Assembly (NCBI GenBank): GCA_946612455.1
Contig: CAMOER010000012.1
Span: 4,626-68,625, forward strand
Length of the DNA stretch: 64,000 nucleotides
Origin: UBA3305 sp002373555
Lineage (GTDB): Bacteria; Bacillota; Clostridia; Lachnospirales; Lachnospiraceae
Direction: 5' to 3'
The number at the start of each line of letters is the position of its first letter. Position 1 is the first letter of the stretch. The position numbers and the translations under genes were made by a program. A model generated the notes under the pieces. That model was not told the origin of the DNA, did no database searches, and saw only the letters and a program-made list of their open reading frames with translations. Below are positions 27,680-36,336 of the stretch, piece by piece.

Positions 27680-29170
27680 TTATAAGGATCTTAATATATC
27701 GCCTGCCATCACAGCGCGTTCCCCGAGCTTTTTCGCCGCCCGGTCACCGGCGCATGCATGCATCAGTACGCCGAGACACGCTGCCCGCGAAGGATTGAAT
27801 TTCTGCGCCAGAAGCCCGCCGATGATGCCCGAGAGCACATCTCCGCTGCCGCCGGTCGCCATGCCGGAATTGCCGCAGGTATTGATGCAGATATCGCTTC
27901 CCGCGGAAGAAGCGATCACGGTCCTGGCATCCTTCAGGACGAGCGTCACCGGGAACCTGGCCACAAAATCCGCCGCCGCCTTCACCGGATCCGCCTTGAT
28001 CTCGGCGATATCCTTTCCCGTCAGCCTGCTCATCTCGCCCATATGCGGCGTCAGGATATGGTTCGGCGTCAGCTGGTCCATCAGCGCCTTTTTCTCCGCC
28101 AGCATATTCAGGCCGTCCGCATCGATCACGACAGGCTTTTTGGAATACTGCAGGATGTACCGCAGGAAACGTCTGGACTGCTCGCAGATCCCCAGGCCCG
28201 GGCCGATGACCACGGAGGACGCCGCTTTCAGCATTTCATCCATCTTCTCCGGCGAGAATTCATTTTCCCGATAGCTGGTAAGCACTGCTTCCGGAACGGA
28301 TGTCTGCAGGATCTGCCGGTTGCATTCCGGCGAAAGGATCTGCACCAGACCCGCGCCGGAGCGGTACGCCGAACTGCCCGCAAGCACGGCAGCGCCGGCC
28401 ATATCATACGATCCGGCGACAACGAGCACGCGGCCGAAGGTGCCCTTGTGTCCGTCAGCCGGGCGGTCCTTCAGCACATCCAGATCAGATTCGTCCAGCG
28501 CAAAGATCCGCTGGTCCTTGCTGTCCTGCACGAGCGGCAGGATACCGATATCGCTCACGATCGTTTCTCCGGAATACTCTGTCCCGGGATACAGTACATG
28601 ACCGATCTTCTTATAGGCAAAAGTGACGGTCAGATCGGCTTTCACCGCGCATCCCATCACGGCGCCGGAATCCGCATTAATCCCGGTCGGGATGTCCACG
28701 GCGCACACAAAAGCGCTGCTGTCATTGATGAGCCGCACCGCTGCTGCGGTCTTGCCCTGCAGTTCTCTCGCGAGCCCGATGCCAAGCATCGCATCCACGA
28801 TCAGATCCGTATGCTCCATATGCAGCTGCTCTCTGTCCGGCAGTTCGGGCGTCACCGGGATGTTCAGCTTCTGCAGGATCTTGTACTGGGTCAGCCACTC
28901 TTCCGTGGCATGGGCGCGGTTGCCTGTCACGGTCACCCGGACATCGTCGCCCGCGAGTTTCAGCATTCGCGCGACCGCAAGCCCGTCCGCGCCGTTATTC
29001 CCGGTCCCGGCAAAGACAAGCGCCTTGATCTGCCCGGTCCTGCGTTTTTTGATCTCTTCAAATACACTGAGTGCCGCCCGCTCCATCAGAACGAGGGAAG
29101 GCACACCGATATTCCGGATCGTCCGTCTGTCGGCCTCCTTCATGGCGGCTGCGCCAAGCAGTTCTTTCAT
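27680..29170 (-). CDS. nnr: Bifunctional NAD(P)H-hydrate epimerase / ADP-dependent dehydratase
   Basis: About 496 residues. ATG 29170 is chosen because the ATG at 29182 forms part of the ribosome site GGGAGG itself. The N-terminal half (about 1-205, NnrE/YjeF) contains FAGTGNNGADGLAVARML. The C-terminal half (about 225-495, NnrD) contains KGTFGRVLVVAGS, the Asp in VVIDADGLNML and the phosphate loop GGSGDVLSG near residue 437. The fusion repairs hydrated NAD(P)H. It lies between rex and alr. Confidence 0.95.
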   Translation of the reverse strand: MKELLGAAAMKEADRRTIRNIGVPSLVLMERAALSVFEEIKKRRTGQIKALVFAGTGNNGADGLAVARMLKLAGDDVRVTVTGNRAHATEEWLTQYKILQKLNIPVTPELPDREQLHMEHTDLIVDAMLGIGLARELQGKTAAAVRLINDSSAFVCAVDIPTGINADSGAVMGCAVKADLTVTFAYKKIGHVLYPGTEYSGETIVSDIGILPLVQDSKDQRIFALDESDLDVLKDRPADGHKGTFGRVLVVAGSYDMAGAAVLAGSSAYRSGAGLVQILSPECNRQILQTSVPEAVLTSYRENEFSPEKMDEMLKAASSVVIGPGLGICEQSRRFLRYILQYSKKPVVIDADGLNMLAEKKALMDQLTPNHILTPHMGEMSRLTGKDIAEIKADPVKAAADFVARFPVTLVLKDARTVIASSAGSDICINTCGNSGMATGGSGDVLSGIIGGLLAQKFNPSRAACLGVLMHACAGDRAAKKLGERAVMAGDILRSL

Positions 29171-29224
29171 AATACCTCCCATGCGTGTCCGCAGGCTGTG
29201 ATCCTGCAGGCATTATACAGTAAA

Positions 29225-29250
29225 ACGGCGGGAACCGCATCGGTCCCGCC
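29225..29250 (-). terminator. Terminator of rex
   Basis: Minus-strand stem GGCGGGACC / GGTTCCCGCC with a GATGC loop, followed by GTTTTAC. A TATAAT a few bases later may serve nnr, but no good -35 was found. Confidence 0.75.
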
Positions 29251-29255
29251 AGAAT

Positions 29256-29897
29256 TCAGTTATCTTTATTGAGCTTGTAGGAAAGCTGCATCAGGCTCTC
29301 GATCAGGTTGACATTCTCCACATAAACATCCTCCGGTACTTCCAGATCCTTATGTGCAAAATTCCAGATCGCCTTCACGCCGCAGGAACAGATCAGATCC
29401 GCCATCTTCTGCGCTTCCGCCTTCGGGATCGCAAGCGCGGCAATGTCGATCTCGTTGTTCTGAAGAAACTCCTGCAGTTCCTCCATCGGCATGACATTGA
29501 TCCCGCGGACCTGCTTGCCGATCAGGGCCGGATCGATATCGAAGATGCCCCGTACAAGGAAGCCGCGGTTCTCAAAGCGGGTATAACCGGCCAGTGCTCT
29601 GCCCAGATTGCCGCCGCCGATGATCACGATATTGTGCGTCCTGTTGAGCCCCAGGATGCGGCCGATCTCATCCTTCAGGTAAACGACATTGTATCCGTAG
29701 CCCTGCTGGCCAAAGCCGCCGAAGTTGTTCAGATCCTGACGGATCTGGGACGCGGTGACCTTCATCCTGCGGCTGAGTTCCTCGGAGGAAATGCGCTCCA
29801 CGCCTTCTGCTTCCAGTTCCTGGAGGTAGCGGAAATACCTGGGAAGTCTTTTGATTACCGCTTTGGAGATCTCTCTTCCTGCTGCCAAATTCACCAT
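29256..29897 (-). CDS. rex: Redox-sensing transcriptional repressor Rex
   Basis: 213 residues from ATG 29897. The AAAGGA site is close to it, so GTG 29894 is also possible. The N-terminal winged helix (about 1-75) has KRLPRYFRYLQELEAEGVERISS and MKVTASQIRQDLNNFGGFG. The Rossmann domain starts at NIVIIGGGNLGRALAGY and contains GIFDIDPALIG. Rex binds NADH and NAD+ and represses fermentation genes when the ratio is low. No clear Rex operator was found in the upstream region. The gene has a consensus promoter. Confidence 0.96.
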   Translation of the reverse strand: MVNLAAGREISKAVIKRLPRYFRYLQELEAEGVERISSEELSRRMKVTASQIRQDLNNFGGFGQQGYGYNVVYLKDEIGRILGLNRTHNIVIIGGGNLGRALAGYTRFENRGFLVRGIFDIDPALIGKQVRGINVMPMEELQEFLQNNEIDIAALAIPKAEAQKMADLICSCGVKAIWNFAHKDLEVPEDVYVENVNLIESLMQLSYKLNKDN

Positions 29898-29922
29898 TCC
29901 TTTCTCTGAAATATCTCTTATT

Positions 29923-29951
29923 ATTATAAAAATCAGCAGATAATTTGTCAA
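29923..29951 (-). promoter_or_regulatory. Promoter of rex
   Basis: Minus strand: -35 TTGACA (29946-29951), 17-base spacer, -10 TATAAT (29923-29928); both hexamers are perfect. Confidence 0.92.
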
Positions 29952-30085
29952 TCGTAAAAAGGGGACCGGCCGCCGGATCCATGCTTCCGCTGCCTTCCCG
30001 AAACATGCTTGACAGGCAGATTCCCGCATGGATAATGGAAGTAACGATATGGCTGACTGCCCATCAGACTACAGGAGGAACGGAC

Positions 30086-31639
30086 ATGCACACCATCCTG
30101 ATCAAACATGCATCCGTCGCCGACGGAACAGGCAAAGACATCCGGACCGCGGATCTGCTGATCTGCGACGGCATCCTGCAAGAAGTCGGAACCATCGACG
30201 CCCCTGCAGCGGAGACGATCGATGCCGGGGGGCTTCTGGCTGCGCCGGCTTTTATCGATATGCACACCCATTCCGATGAAACGCTGCTGATCGACAAAAG
30301 CGGTGCCTCCCATCTGCGCCAGGGTGTTCTCACGCAGGCGGTCGGTAACTGCGGCTATTCCGCGGCGCCCATGCGGGGCAGGGCCGATCTGCGGAGAAAC
30401 ATCTATGGGTATGTGGAAGCAGACCGCGAATTCGGTCCGTGGGAGAATTTTTCCGATTATCTCACGGAACTCGATGCCGGTCTGTACGGCCGCGCAGTGT
30501 CCTATGTCGGTCACGGTGCGCTCCGGAGCTGTGTCATGGGATACGAAAAACGGCCGGCATCAGCAGAAGAGATCCGCCGTATGTGCGATCTGCTGTCCGC
30601 ATGTATGGAGCAGGGCGCGCTCGGGCTCTCAAGCGGGCTGGAATACTTCCCCGGAAATGCGGCTGCACGCGAGGAGATCCTGGCACTCTGCCGCGTTGTT
30701 GCAAAATATGGCGGCCTGTACGCGACGCACGTTCGGAACCGCGACGTACACTATGAAGCAGGCTTTCAGGAAGCGATCGACACTGCTTATCAGACCGGCG
30801 TCCGGCTCCAGATCTCACACGCCGTGCCGAAATACGGTGTGCCTGCAGGAGGCGCGGAAAAGGTGCTGTCGTGGATCGACCGGGCATCCGCGGATATCGA
30901 TATTGCCTTTGACGTCATCCCCTACACCTGGGGTTCTGCCGTCATGCGCTCGATCCTTCCGCCGGATCTTCTCGCGCTTCCGGTCGGTGAACTGACGGAA
31001 AAGCTGCGGGAGCCCTCCGTCCGAGACCGCCTGTACCGGAAAAAAGATTATTTCTGGCGGCTGATCACCGACCGGAAATTTGAGGAGATCAGACTGTATG
31101 ATTCCGTGCACGCGAAGGAATTCGAAGGGAAAACGTTCGCGGAGATCGGCCGGATCCTGGATACCGATCCGCTGTATGCCATGCTGGATGTTCTCCTTAT
31201 GGAAGGAAGCGAAATGGGCAGCACCATGATGCTCGGCCATTTCAAAAGCGCAGACGACTTGAAGCTGATGATGCGGCATCCGCTGGCCTCTGTGATCTCC
31301 GATTCGACGGCACTGAACAGGAACGGCCTCCTCGGGAAGCTGAACTGGGCCGAAGGATGCTACGGCTGGGTGCCGGAGCTCTTCCGCAGCTTTGTCCTTT
31401 CGGATCCTGTTCTTACGCTCCCGGAAGCGATCCGTAAGATCACCATGGCACCGGCAGACCGGCTTGGGCTTGCGAATACCGGCAGGCTGCTGCCCGGTGC
31501 TTCCGCCGATCTCCTTCTTTTGGATCTGCAGCAATTCGCGGAATCCGGCCGGAACAGGGAATATGCCTGCGGCGTGAAGCTGCTCCTTAAGGGAGGCGTA
31601 CCGGTGATCCGGAACGACGAGATCCTGCCTGTTCGCTGA
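30086..31639 (+). CDS. N-acyl-D-amino-acid deacylase family amidohydrolase
   Basis: 517 residues from ATG 30086, which has AGGAGG 7 bases upstream. The metal-binding motif DMHTHSDE and the family block LRQGVLTQAVGNCGYSAAP (with the metal-bridging Cys of D-aminoacylases) are present. RNRDVHYEAGFQEAI, ISHAVP and the late VISDSTALNRNG provide the remaining ligand regions. The enzyme would remove an acyl group from an N-acyl-D-amino acid or a related compound. It is divergent from rex. A possible promoter (TTGACA at 30009) lacks the paired operator of the neighbouring regulon, but a terminator separates it from the next gene. The M20 enzyme and TRAP transporter nearby suggest shared catabolism. 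Confidence 0.88.
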   Translation: MHTILIKHASVADGTGKDIRTADLLICDGILQEVGTIDAPAAETIDAGGLLAAPAFIDMHTHSDETLLIDKSGASHLRQGVLTQAVGNCGYSAAPMRGRADLRRNIYGYVEADREFGPWENFSDYLTELDAGLYGRAVSYVGHGALRSCVMGYEKRPASAEEIRRMCDLLSACMEQGALGLSSGLEYFPGNAAAREEILALCRVVAKYGGLYATHVRNRDVHYEAGFQEAIDTAYQTGVRLQISHAVPKYGVPAGGAEKVLSWIDRASADIDIAFDVIPYTWGSAVMRSILPPDLLALPVGELTEKLREPSVRDRLYRKKDYFWRLITDRKFEEIRLYDSVHAKEFEGKTFAEIGRILDTDPLYAMLDVLLMEGSEMGSTMMLGHFKSADDLKLMMRHPLASVISDSTALNRNGLLGKLNWAEGCYGWVPELFRSFVLSDPVLTLPEAIRKITMAPADRLGLANTGRLLPGASADLLLLDLQQFAESGRNREYACGVKLLLKGGVPVIRNDEILPVR

Positions 31640-31660
31640 CATGATCCATTTGTGATCTAA

Positions 31661-31691
31661 GGTACCGGAAAAATTCGTCCGGTACTTTTTT
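31661..31691 (+). terminator. Terminator of the D-aminoacylase gene
   Basis: Stem GTACCGGA / TCCGGTAC (31662-31685) followed by TTTTTTA. Confidence 0.85.
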
Positions 31692-31699
31692 ATTGCTTA

Positions 31700-31748
31700 T
31701 TGCATCATCTTAAGAAGGATGTTATGATGATATATGACTGATATATTA
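31700..31748 (+). promoter_or_regulatory. Promoter and paired operator of the M20 peptidase gene
   Basis: -35 TTGCAT (31700-31705), 17-base spacer, -10 TATGAT (31723-31728). Two A/T-rich boxes follow directly: TGATATATGA (31728-31737) and TGATATATTA (31739-31748), 11 bases apart. The same layout occurs at three other promoters in the region. Confidence 0.78.
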
Positions 31749-31801
31749 TAACTTTCAGTCGTGAATATGACGTTTTTACCTGGCACAAGGAGGATAAAGA
31801 A

Positions 31802-33103
31802 ATGCTGTCAGCGCAGGAAAAAGAACAACTGAAAAGCAGACTGGAAGCATCCCTGAACGAAGAATACGCTGTCGAATTCTTAAGTTCGCTCATGCGTATG
31901 CCGAGCGAGACCCTGAAGCCGGCTTATGCGCAGGAGCTTGTCGCCGCGAAAATGCGTGAACTTGGCTTTCAGACCGATCAGTTCCCGTGCTATGTGGACG
32001 AGATCCGTGATCTGCCGGATTTCTTTCACGCGGAAGGAAATGACGTATACCGCCCGGATATCCTGAATCTGGTCGGCGTGAAGGCAGGTGCCGCCGAAGC
32101 ACCCGGCAATGCGCTTATGATCCATGCGCACATCGATACCTCTCCTTCTTTTCCGGGTATCTGTTCCCCTGAAAATGTCCATCAGGAAGGCCGCCGGCTG
32201 TACGGCCTCGGCGCCTGCGATGACAAAGGCGGCATCGCGACCATGATGATGGCGGCTGAAACAGTCCTGAAGGAATACGGCCCGCTGGACGGAAAGCTCA
32301 CGCTGATGAGCACCATCGGCAAAAGAGGCGCGATCGGTACGCTCACCGCGTGCCTGACAGGCTACGGCGGAGACGGTGCCGTCTATCTGCATCCTGCGGA
32401 GACCGGGCACGGACTGAAAGAGATCAAAAACTATTCGATGGGCACCACCGATCTCATTCTGACCGTTACCGGCAGAAAAGGAAAAGACTTTGACGAGACC
32501 GATACCAGCGATATCAGCGCGGTCTTAAAAGGCGCGGAAACCGCACTGGCCGTACGGAAATGGGATGATGCCAGACGGAAAACACATCATTTTACGGACG
32601 GCACGTTCGCGGGAACGCCGAATACCCACACCGATATCTTTAACGCTTATGCCTCGGAAATGACCCAGGATGACGTCACCGAATACAAGCTGCATATCCG
32701 GGTGCTTTTCGGGCTCGGCGAAACGCCCGAAAGCGTGCGGAACGAACTCGATCAGTGGCTGAAGGACACCTTCAGAGACGATGAATGGATGACTGCCCAT
32801 CCTGTCCGGATCACCTTAGGAGAACGGCAGGGGACACCGATCACCGTGCCCCGCAGTGATCCGATCGTTCAGACCCTGGAAGCGAATATCACCCGGATCA
32901 AGCATTTCGATGATTTCATTTATCAGTACCACGGGACCAGCGATATCCGGATGCCGGTCATCTACGGAAAGACGCCCACGGTCGGGGTCGGCGCCCTCTG
33001 CGGCGGACTGAATCCCGGAACAGATGAGGAATGGATCGATATCGACGATTATATCGACGGCATCAAAGTCATCATGGGCGTGATCGTCGACTGGTGCCTG
33101 TGA
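31802..33103 (+). CDS. M20-family metallopeptidase homologue
   Basis: 433 residues; AAGGAGG lies 8 bases before the ATG. MIHAHIDTSPSF provides the first metal ligands (His, Asp) and GLGACDDKGG the bridging Asp region. The place where M20 enzymes carry the Glu-Glu pair (general base and metal ligand) reads STIGKRGAIGT, so those acids appear to be missing. A dimerisation domain spans about 205-340. HGTSDIRMPVIYGKTPTVGVG resembles the C-terminal metal-site region. It may be an ArgE/DapE/dipeptidase-like amidohydrolase with changed chemistry. Its promoter carries the shared paired operator. Confidence 0.8.
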   Translation: MLSAQEKEQLKSRLEASLNEEYAVEFLSSLMRMPSETLKPAYAQELVAAKMRELGFQTDQFPCYVDEIRDLPDFFHAEGNDVYRPDILNLVGVKAGAAEAPGNALMIHAHIDTSPSFPGICSPENVHQEGRRLYGLGACDDKGGIATMMMAAETVLKEYGPLDGKLTLMSTIGKRGAIGTLTACLTGYGGDGAVYLHPAETGHGLKEIKNYSMGTTDLILTVTGRKGKDFDETDTSDISAVLKGAETALAVRKWDDARRKTHHFTDGTFAGTPNTHTDIFNAYASEMTQDDVTEYKLHIRVLFGLGETPESVRNELDQWLKDTFRDDEWMTAHPVRITLGERQGTPITVPRSDPIVQTLEANITRIKHFDDFIYQYHGTSDIRMPVIYGKTPTVGVGALCGGLNPGTDEEWIDIDDYIDGIKVIMGVIVDWCL

Positions 33104-33159
33104 TCACCCGGGCGGACGGTCTTCGCGATCCGTTTCCGTAAAATCAGATCTCGGACCAT

Positions 33160-33193
33160 AAAAAAGCCTTCCGGCGGACCGGAAGGCTTTTTT
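33160..33193. terminator. Bidirectional terminator between the M20 gene and dctP
   Basis: Perfect stem AAAAAAGCCTTCCGG / CCGGAAGGCTTTTTT with loop CGGA. Confidence 0.92.
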
Positions 33194-33231
33194 ATTATGT
33201 TCGTCTGTTCAGTATTGATGCACGGATCAGA

Positions 33232-34374
33232 TTATTCGTAGGAATGTCCAAGCAGACCTTCGATGTTCTCTTTTCCGAATTCGCCTTCATACTGCTTGTA
33301 GATCTCGATTGCCTTCTCCTGGAAAGGAGCTCTGTCGGGATGGGTGATGTTCACGCCTTTGGCTTCGAGCTCGGCAAGAGCATCTTCCTCAGACTGCGCA
33401 TATTTTTCTCTCTCGGATACGAGCATGTCCGCTACGCACTCCTCAAGAACTGCTCTCTGGGAATCGGTCAGGTTGTCATAGAACTGCTTGTCCATCAGGA
33501 CAGGGCAGACGACCTCGAGCCATCCTACGATTGCCCAGTTGGGAGCGACTTCATAGAAAGCCTTTGCAAGATAGTTGGTGTTCGCAGCTTCAGCGCCGTC
33601 CAGAACGCCGGACTCAAGAGCGGTGTACAGCTCATTGTAAGCCATGGGCATGGAGGCAGCACCGAATGCAGCCATACCGGCCAGCTCAACGGTGGATTCC
33701 TGTGTACGGATCTTCAGGCCCTTGATGTCATCCATGGATTCGATGGGCTTCTTGACGGTCATGATGTGACGGGTACCCATATCGAACCATCCGAGAAGCT
33801 GCAGGCCCTGCTCTGCGCACTTGTCAACGAAGGTCATGCCGACGGTATCCAGTGCGTTGTACAGCTGCTCCTTGCTTTCGAACAGCATCGGAAGGGAGAA
33901 GATGCCGACTTCGGGAACGAAGTTGGAAAGAACGGCGTTCGCGGGGTCTACCATCTGTACGGTGTGCAGCTGCAGGCCTTCCACAACGTCACGCTCGGAA
34001 CCGAGCTGGTTGTCGGGATATACTTCAACCGTCATGTTTCCGCCGGACTTGGCAGCAACAGCCTCTGCGAACTCATAAGCAGCTACGCAGGCAGGCTCGG
34101 TGGCGGCGTGGGACAGAGAGAATTTGATGGTTACAGGATCGCCGTCGATTGCGACAGCCTCAGCAGCTTCGGTCTCGGCTGCGGCTTCGGTCTCAGCGGG
34201 AGCTTCGGTCTCGGCTGCGGGAGCCTCGGTCTCAGCGGGAGCTTCAGTTTCGGGTGCGGCTGCTTCAGTCTCAGCGGGAGCTGCGGTGGTCTCAGCCGGT
34301 GCAGAGCTTGATCCGCAGCCTGCAAGGGCAGCGATCATAGCCAGTGACAGTAACAGTGCCAATGTTTTCTTCAT
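33232..34374 (-). CDS. dctP: TRAP transporter substrate-binding lipoprotein (DctP family)
   Basis: 380 residues. A lipoprotein signal peptide ends in LAGC (Cys20). A low-complexity linker of Ala, Glu, Thr and Pro (about 25-75) tethers the binding domain. From about residue 80 the DctP fold follows: KFSLSHAATEPACVAAYEFA, DNQLGSERDVVEGLQLHTVQM, and the ligand-site Arg region LKIRTQES. It captures a small carboxylate outside the cell and hands it to DctQM. Last gene of the operon that begins with the Gfo/Idh gene; a stem-loop precedes it. The substrate class is not readable, but neighbours suggest an amino-acid derivative. Confidence 0.94.
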   Translation of the reverse strand: MKKTLALLLSLAMIAALAGCGSSSAPAETTAAPAETEAAAPETEAPAETEAPAAETEAPAETEAAAETEAAEAVAIDGDPVTIKFSLSHAATEPACVAAYEFAEAVAAKSGGNMTVEVYPDNQLGSERDVVEGLQLHTVQMVDPANAVLSNFVPEVGIFSLPMLFESKEQLYNALDTVGMTFVDKCAEQGLQLLGWFDMGTRHIMTVKKPIESMDDIKGLKIRTQESTVELAGMAAFGAASMPMAYNELYTALESGVLDGAEAANTNYLAKAFYEVAPNWAIVGWLEVVCPVLMDKQFYDNLTDSQRAVLEECVADMLVSEREKYAQSEEDALAELEAKGVNITHPDRAPFQEKAIEIYKQYEGEFGKENIEGLLGHSYE

Positions 34375-34416
34375 AATTGATCCCTCCTTTAGATCTTATG
34401 AATTGTTTTATCAGAA

Positions 34417-34442
34417 CCGGCCCGCCTCCTTTACGGGGCCGG
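34417..34442 (-). other. Intercistronic stem-loop between dctM and dctP
   Basis: GC-rich arms CCGGCCCG / CGGGGCCGG with one bulge; no U-tract follows. Similar hairpins lie in the two other gaps of this operon. Confidence 0.65.
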
Positions 34443-34455
34443 CTGTGATCCCCAT

Positions 34456-35736
34456 TTACTTAGCCAGTGCCGGCAGCCACAGATACGCCTGCGGCAGATA
34501 CGTCGTGAACAGCAGTGCGATCAGCATGAAGCCGATGACCGGCAGGCAGAAAGGAACGACTTCCTTGATCGTCTTTCCGGTCAGTCCGCAGGAAACGAAC
34601 AGCGTCGCGCCGTACGGCGGTGTGACATATCCGATCGCCAGGTTGACGCAGACGATCGCGCCGAAATGAACCGGATCGATGCCGAATGCCGTCGCAACCG
34701 GGAAGAAGATCGGCATCAGAACAATGATGGCCGTAAAGCTCTCCATGAACATACCGACGATAAACAGTACGATATTCAGGAAGATAAGGAAAACAAATTT
34801 ACTGTGTACATGTGCCGTCATGAAAGCGGTGATCAGTGCCGGGATCTGCTTCGCGGTAATGAACCAGGAGAAAATGTAGGCAGCAGATGTGATGATGATG
34901 ATCATCGAGGCGCTTTCAGCCGACTTCAGGAACAGTCTCGGAAGATCCTTTATGGTGATCTCGCGATAAATGAACAGGGATACGATCAGCGCATACAGAA
35001 CGGCTACGCCGGCACCCTCGGTCGCGGTGAAAACGCCGCCCACGATACCGAAGATGATCAGGAACGGAAGACCGATGCCGGGCAGCGCCGACCAGGTCTG
35101 CTTCAGGGCTACCTTGAAGTTGAACTTTGTGGTCGCCGCATAAGCTTCTCCTCGTCTGGATGCGTGAATATAAGAGTAAACCATCAGGCAAAGTCCCACG
35201 ATAACGCCGGGAATAAATCCTGCCAGGAATAATTGTCCTACGGATGTATTGGTGGAATATCCGATCAGGACCATCAGGATGCTGGGCGGGATGATCGGGC
35301 CGATCGCGCCCGCACCGGCCTGCAGCACGGTCGCAAAACGCATATCATAACCCTTGTCGCGCATCAGCGGCATCAGGATGGAACCGACAGCAGCGGTATC
35401 GGCTGTCGAAGAACCGGAAATGCCGGCGAAGACCATTGATCCCAGAACACAGACCATGGCGAGACTTCCCTTGATCCATCCTACCCACGCCTGGGCGAAG
35501 TCGATGATCCTCTTGGACAGTCCGCCTTCATCCATCAGGTTGCCTGCGATCATGAAAAGCGGGATCGCCATGATGGGCCAGGAATCCAGGCCGGTGAACA
35601 TACGCTGCGGGATCAGCACGAGCGGGAAATTTCCGTCTATGATGATAGAGAGGGTCGTTCCCATTCCAAGCCCGACCGCGATCGGCGCGCCGATGATGAA
35701 CAGAAAAAGAATACTTCCGAACAAAATAGCTATCAT
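34456..35736 (-). CDS. dctM: TRAP transporter large permease (DctM family)
   Basis: 426 residues with about 11-12 hydrophobic helices. The N-terminus has GAPIAVGLGMGTTLS, and the family block GSMVFAGISGSSTADTAAVG is present. GAGAIGPIIPPSILMVLIGY and YVTPPYGATLFVSCG are typical of DctM. It carries sodium-coupled transport of the ligand delivered by DctP. The ATG stands 3 bases after the dctQ stop, with AGGAGG inside the dctQ end, so the two are translationally coupled. Confidence 0.95.
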   Translation of the reverse strand: MIAILFGSILFLFIIGAPIAVGLGMGTTLSIIIDGNFPLVLIPQRMFTGLDSWPIMAIPLFMIAGNLMDEGGLSKRIIDFAQAWVGWIKGSLAMVCVLGSMVFAGISGSSTADTAAVGSILMPLMRDKGYDMRFATVLQAGAGAIGPIIPPSILMVLIGYSTNTSVGQLFLAGFIPGVIVGLCLMVYSYIHASRRGEAYAATTKFNFKVALKQTWSALPGIGLPFLIIFGIVGGVFTATEGAGVAVLYALIVSLFIYREITIKDLPRLFLKSAESASMIIIITSAAYIFSWFITAKQIPALITAFMTAHVHSKFVFLIFLNIVLFIVGMFMESFTAIIVLMPIFFPVATAFGIDPVHFGAIVCVNLAIGYVTPPYGATLFVSCGLTGKTIKEVVPFCLPVIGFMLIALLFTTYLPQAYLWLPALAK

Positions 35737-35739
35737 GGA

Positions 35740-36240
35740 TCAGACCTCCTCTCCTTTTTCTTCTGCAGGATCATTCGGATTCCCTGTACGCAGGAACCGG
35801 ATGAACCGGATGATGGTCTCCATCAGGATCAGTGCGCCGCCGACAGGAAGCGCGGAATACACATAGACCATCGGAAGCCGGACGGCCGGGGATGTCTGTC
35901 TGCCTGCATTCTGGGCAACCTGAATCCCGAAATAAAATACGATGGCAAAGAATACGAGGGTCGCGACCAGGGCAATCAGATCGGTACACCATTTGGCTTT
36001 CTTCGGCAGCATGGCTGTAACGATATCAATTGCCAGATGACCGCCTTTCCTCATGACCACTGCGCCGCCAAGCATGACCATCCAGATCTGAAGATAACGG
36101 CATATTTCTTCGGACCACATCAGCGGATGGTTAAACACATATCTTGCAAAAACCTGCATGATCACGAACAATGACAGCAGCATGATCACGATAATGACTG
36201 CCAGATCATTGATCTTTCGGATTACTTTAATGATAGCCAT
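35740..36240 (-). CDS. dctQ: TRAP transporter small permease (DctQ family)
   Basis: 166 residues with four hydrophobic helices (about 10-35, 50-70, 88-108, 125-150). RYVFNHPLMWSEEICRYLQIW followed by GGAVVMRKGGHLAIDI is the family signature. It pairs with DctM in the membrane. The start is preceded by GGGAGG. Confidence 0.94.
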   Translation of the reverse strand: MAIIKVIRKINDLAVIIVIMLLSLFVIMQVFARYVFNHPLMWSEEICRYLQIWMVMLGGAVVMRKGGHLAIDIVTAMLPKKAKWCTDLIALVATLVFFAIVFYFGIQVAQNAGRQTSPAVRLPMVYVYSALPVGGALILMETIIRFIRFLRTGNPNDPAEEKGEEV

Positions 36241-36265
36241 TCCATTCCCTCCCTGGTTTCCTGCT

Positions 36266-36295
36266 GCGGTCCGGCACCGGACGGCACCGGACCGC
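36266..36295 (-). other. Intercistronic stem-loop upstream of dctQ
   Basis: Arms GCGGTCCGG and CCGGACCGC are perfect inverted copies, with internal CCGG repeats allowing alternative pairings. No T-run follows. Confidence 0.65.
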
Positions 36296-36336
36296 CTCCT
36301 GTTTTACGGGATGCGGATCATCCCGCGAAGCTTCTG

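Noticed and set aside
26448..28274. 608-codon plus-strand frame over alr and nnr
   Set aside because: It is antisense to two intact enzymes; the translation is low-complexity and Arg/His-rich, without motifs.
29898..30085. Rex operator in the rex-deacylase intergenic region
   Set aside because: No TTGTGAA-type or TTGTTAA-type inverted pair was found; the AT-rich bases are explained by the rex promoter.
33244..34311. 355-codon plus-strand frame over dctP, and the short repeats at 34150-34310 as a possible CRISPR
   Set aside because: The repeats are degenerate codons of an Ala/Glu/Thr/Pro lipoprotein linker, without constant repeat and spacer lengths.
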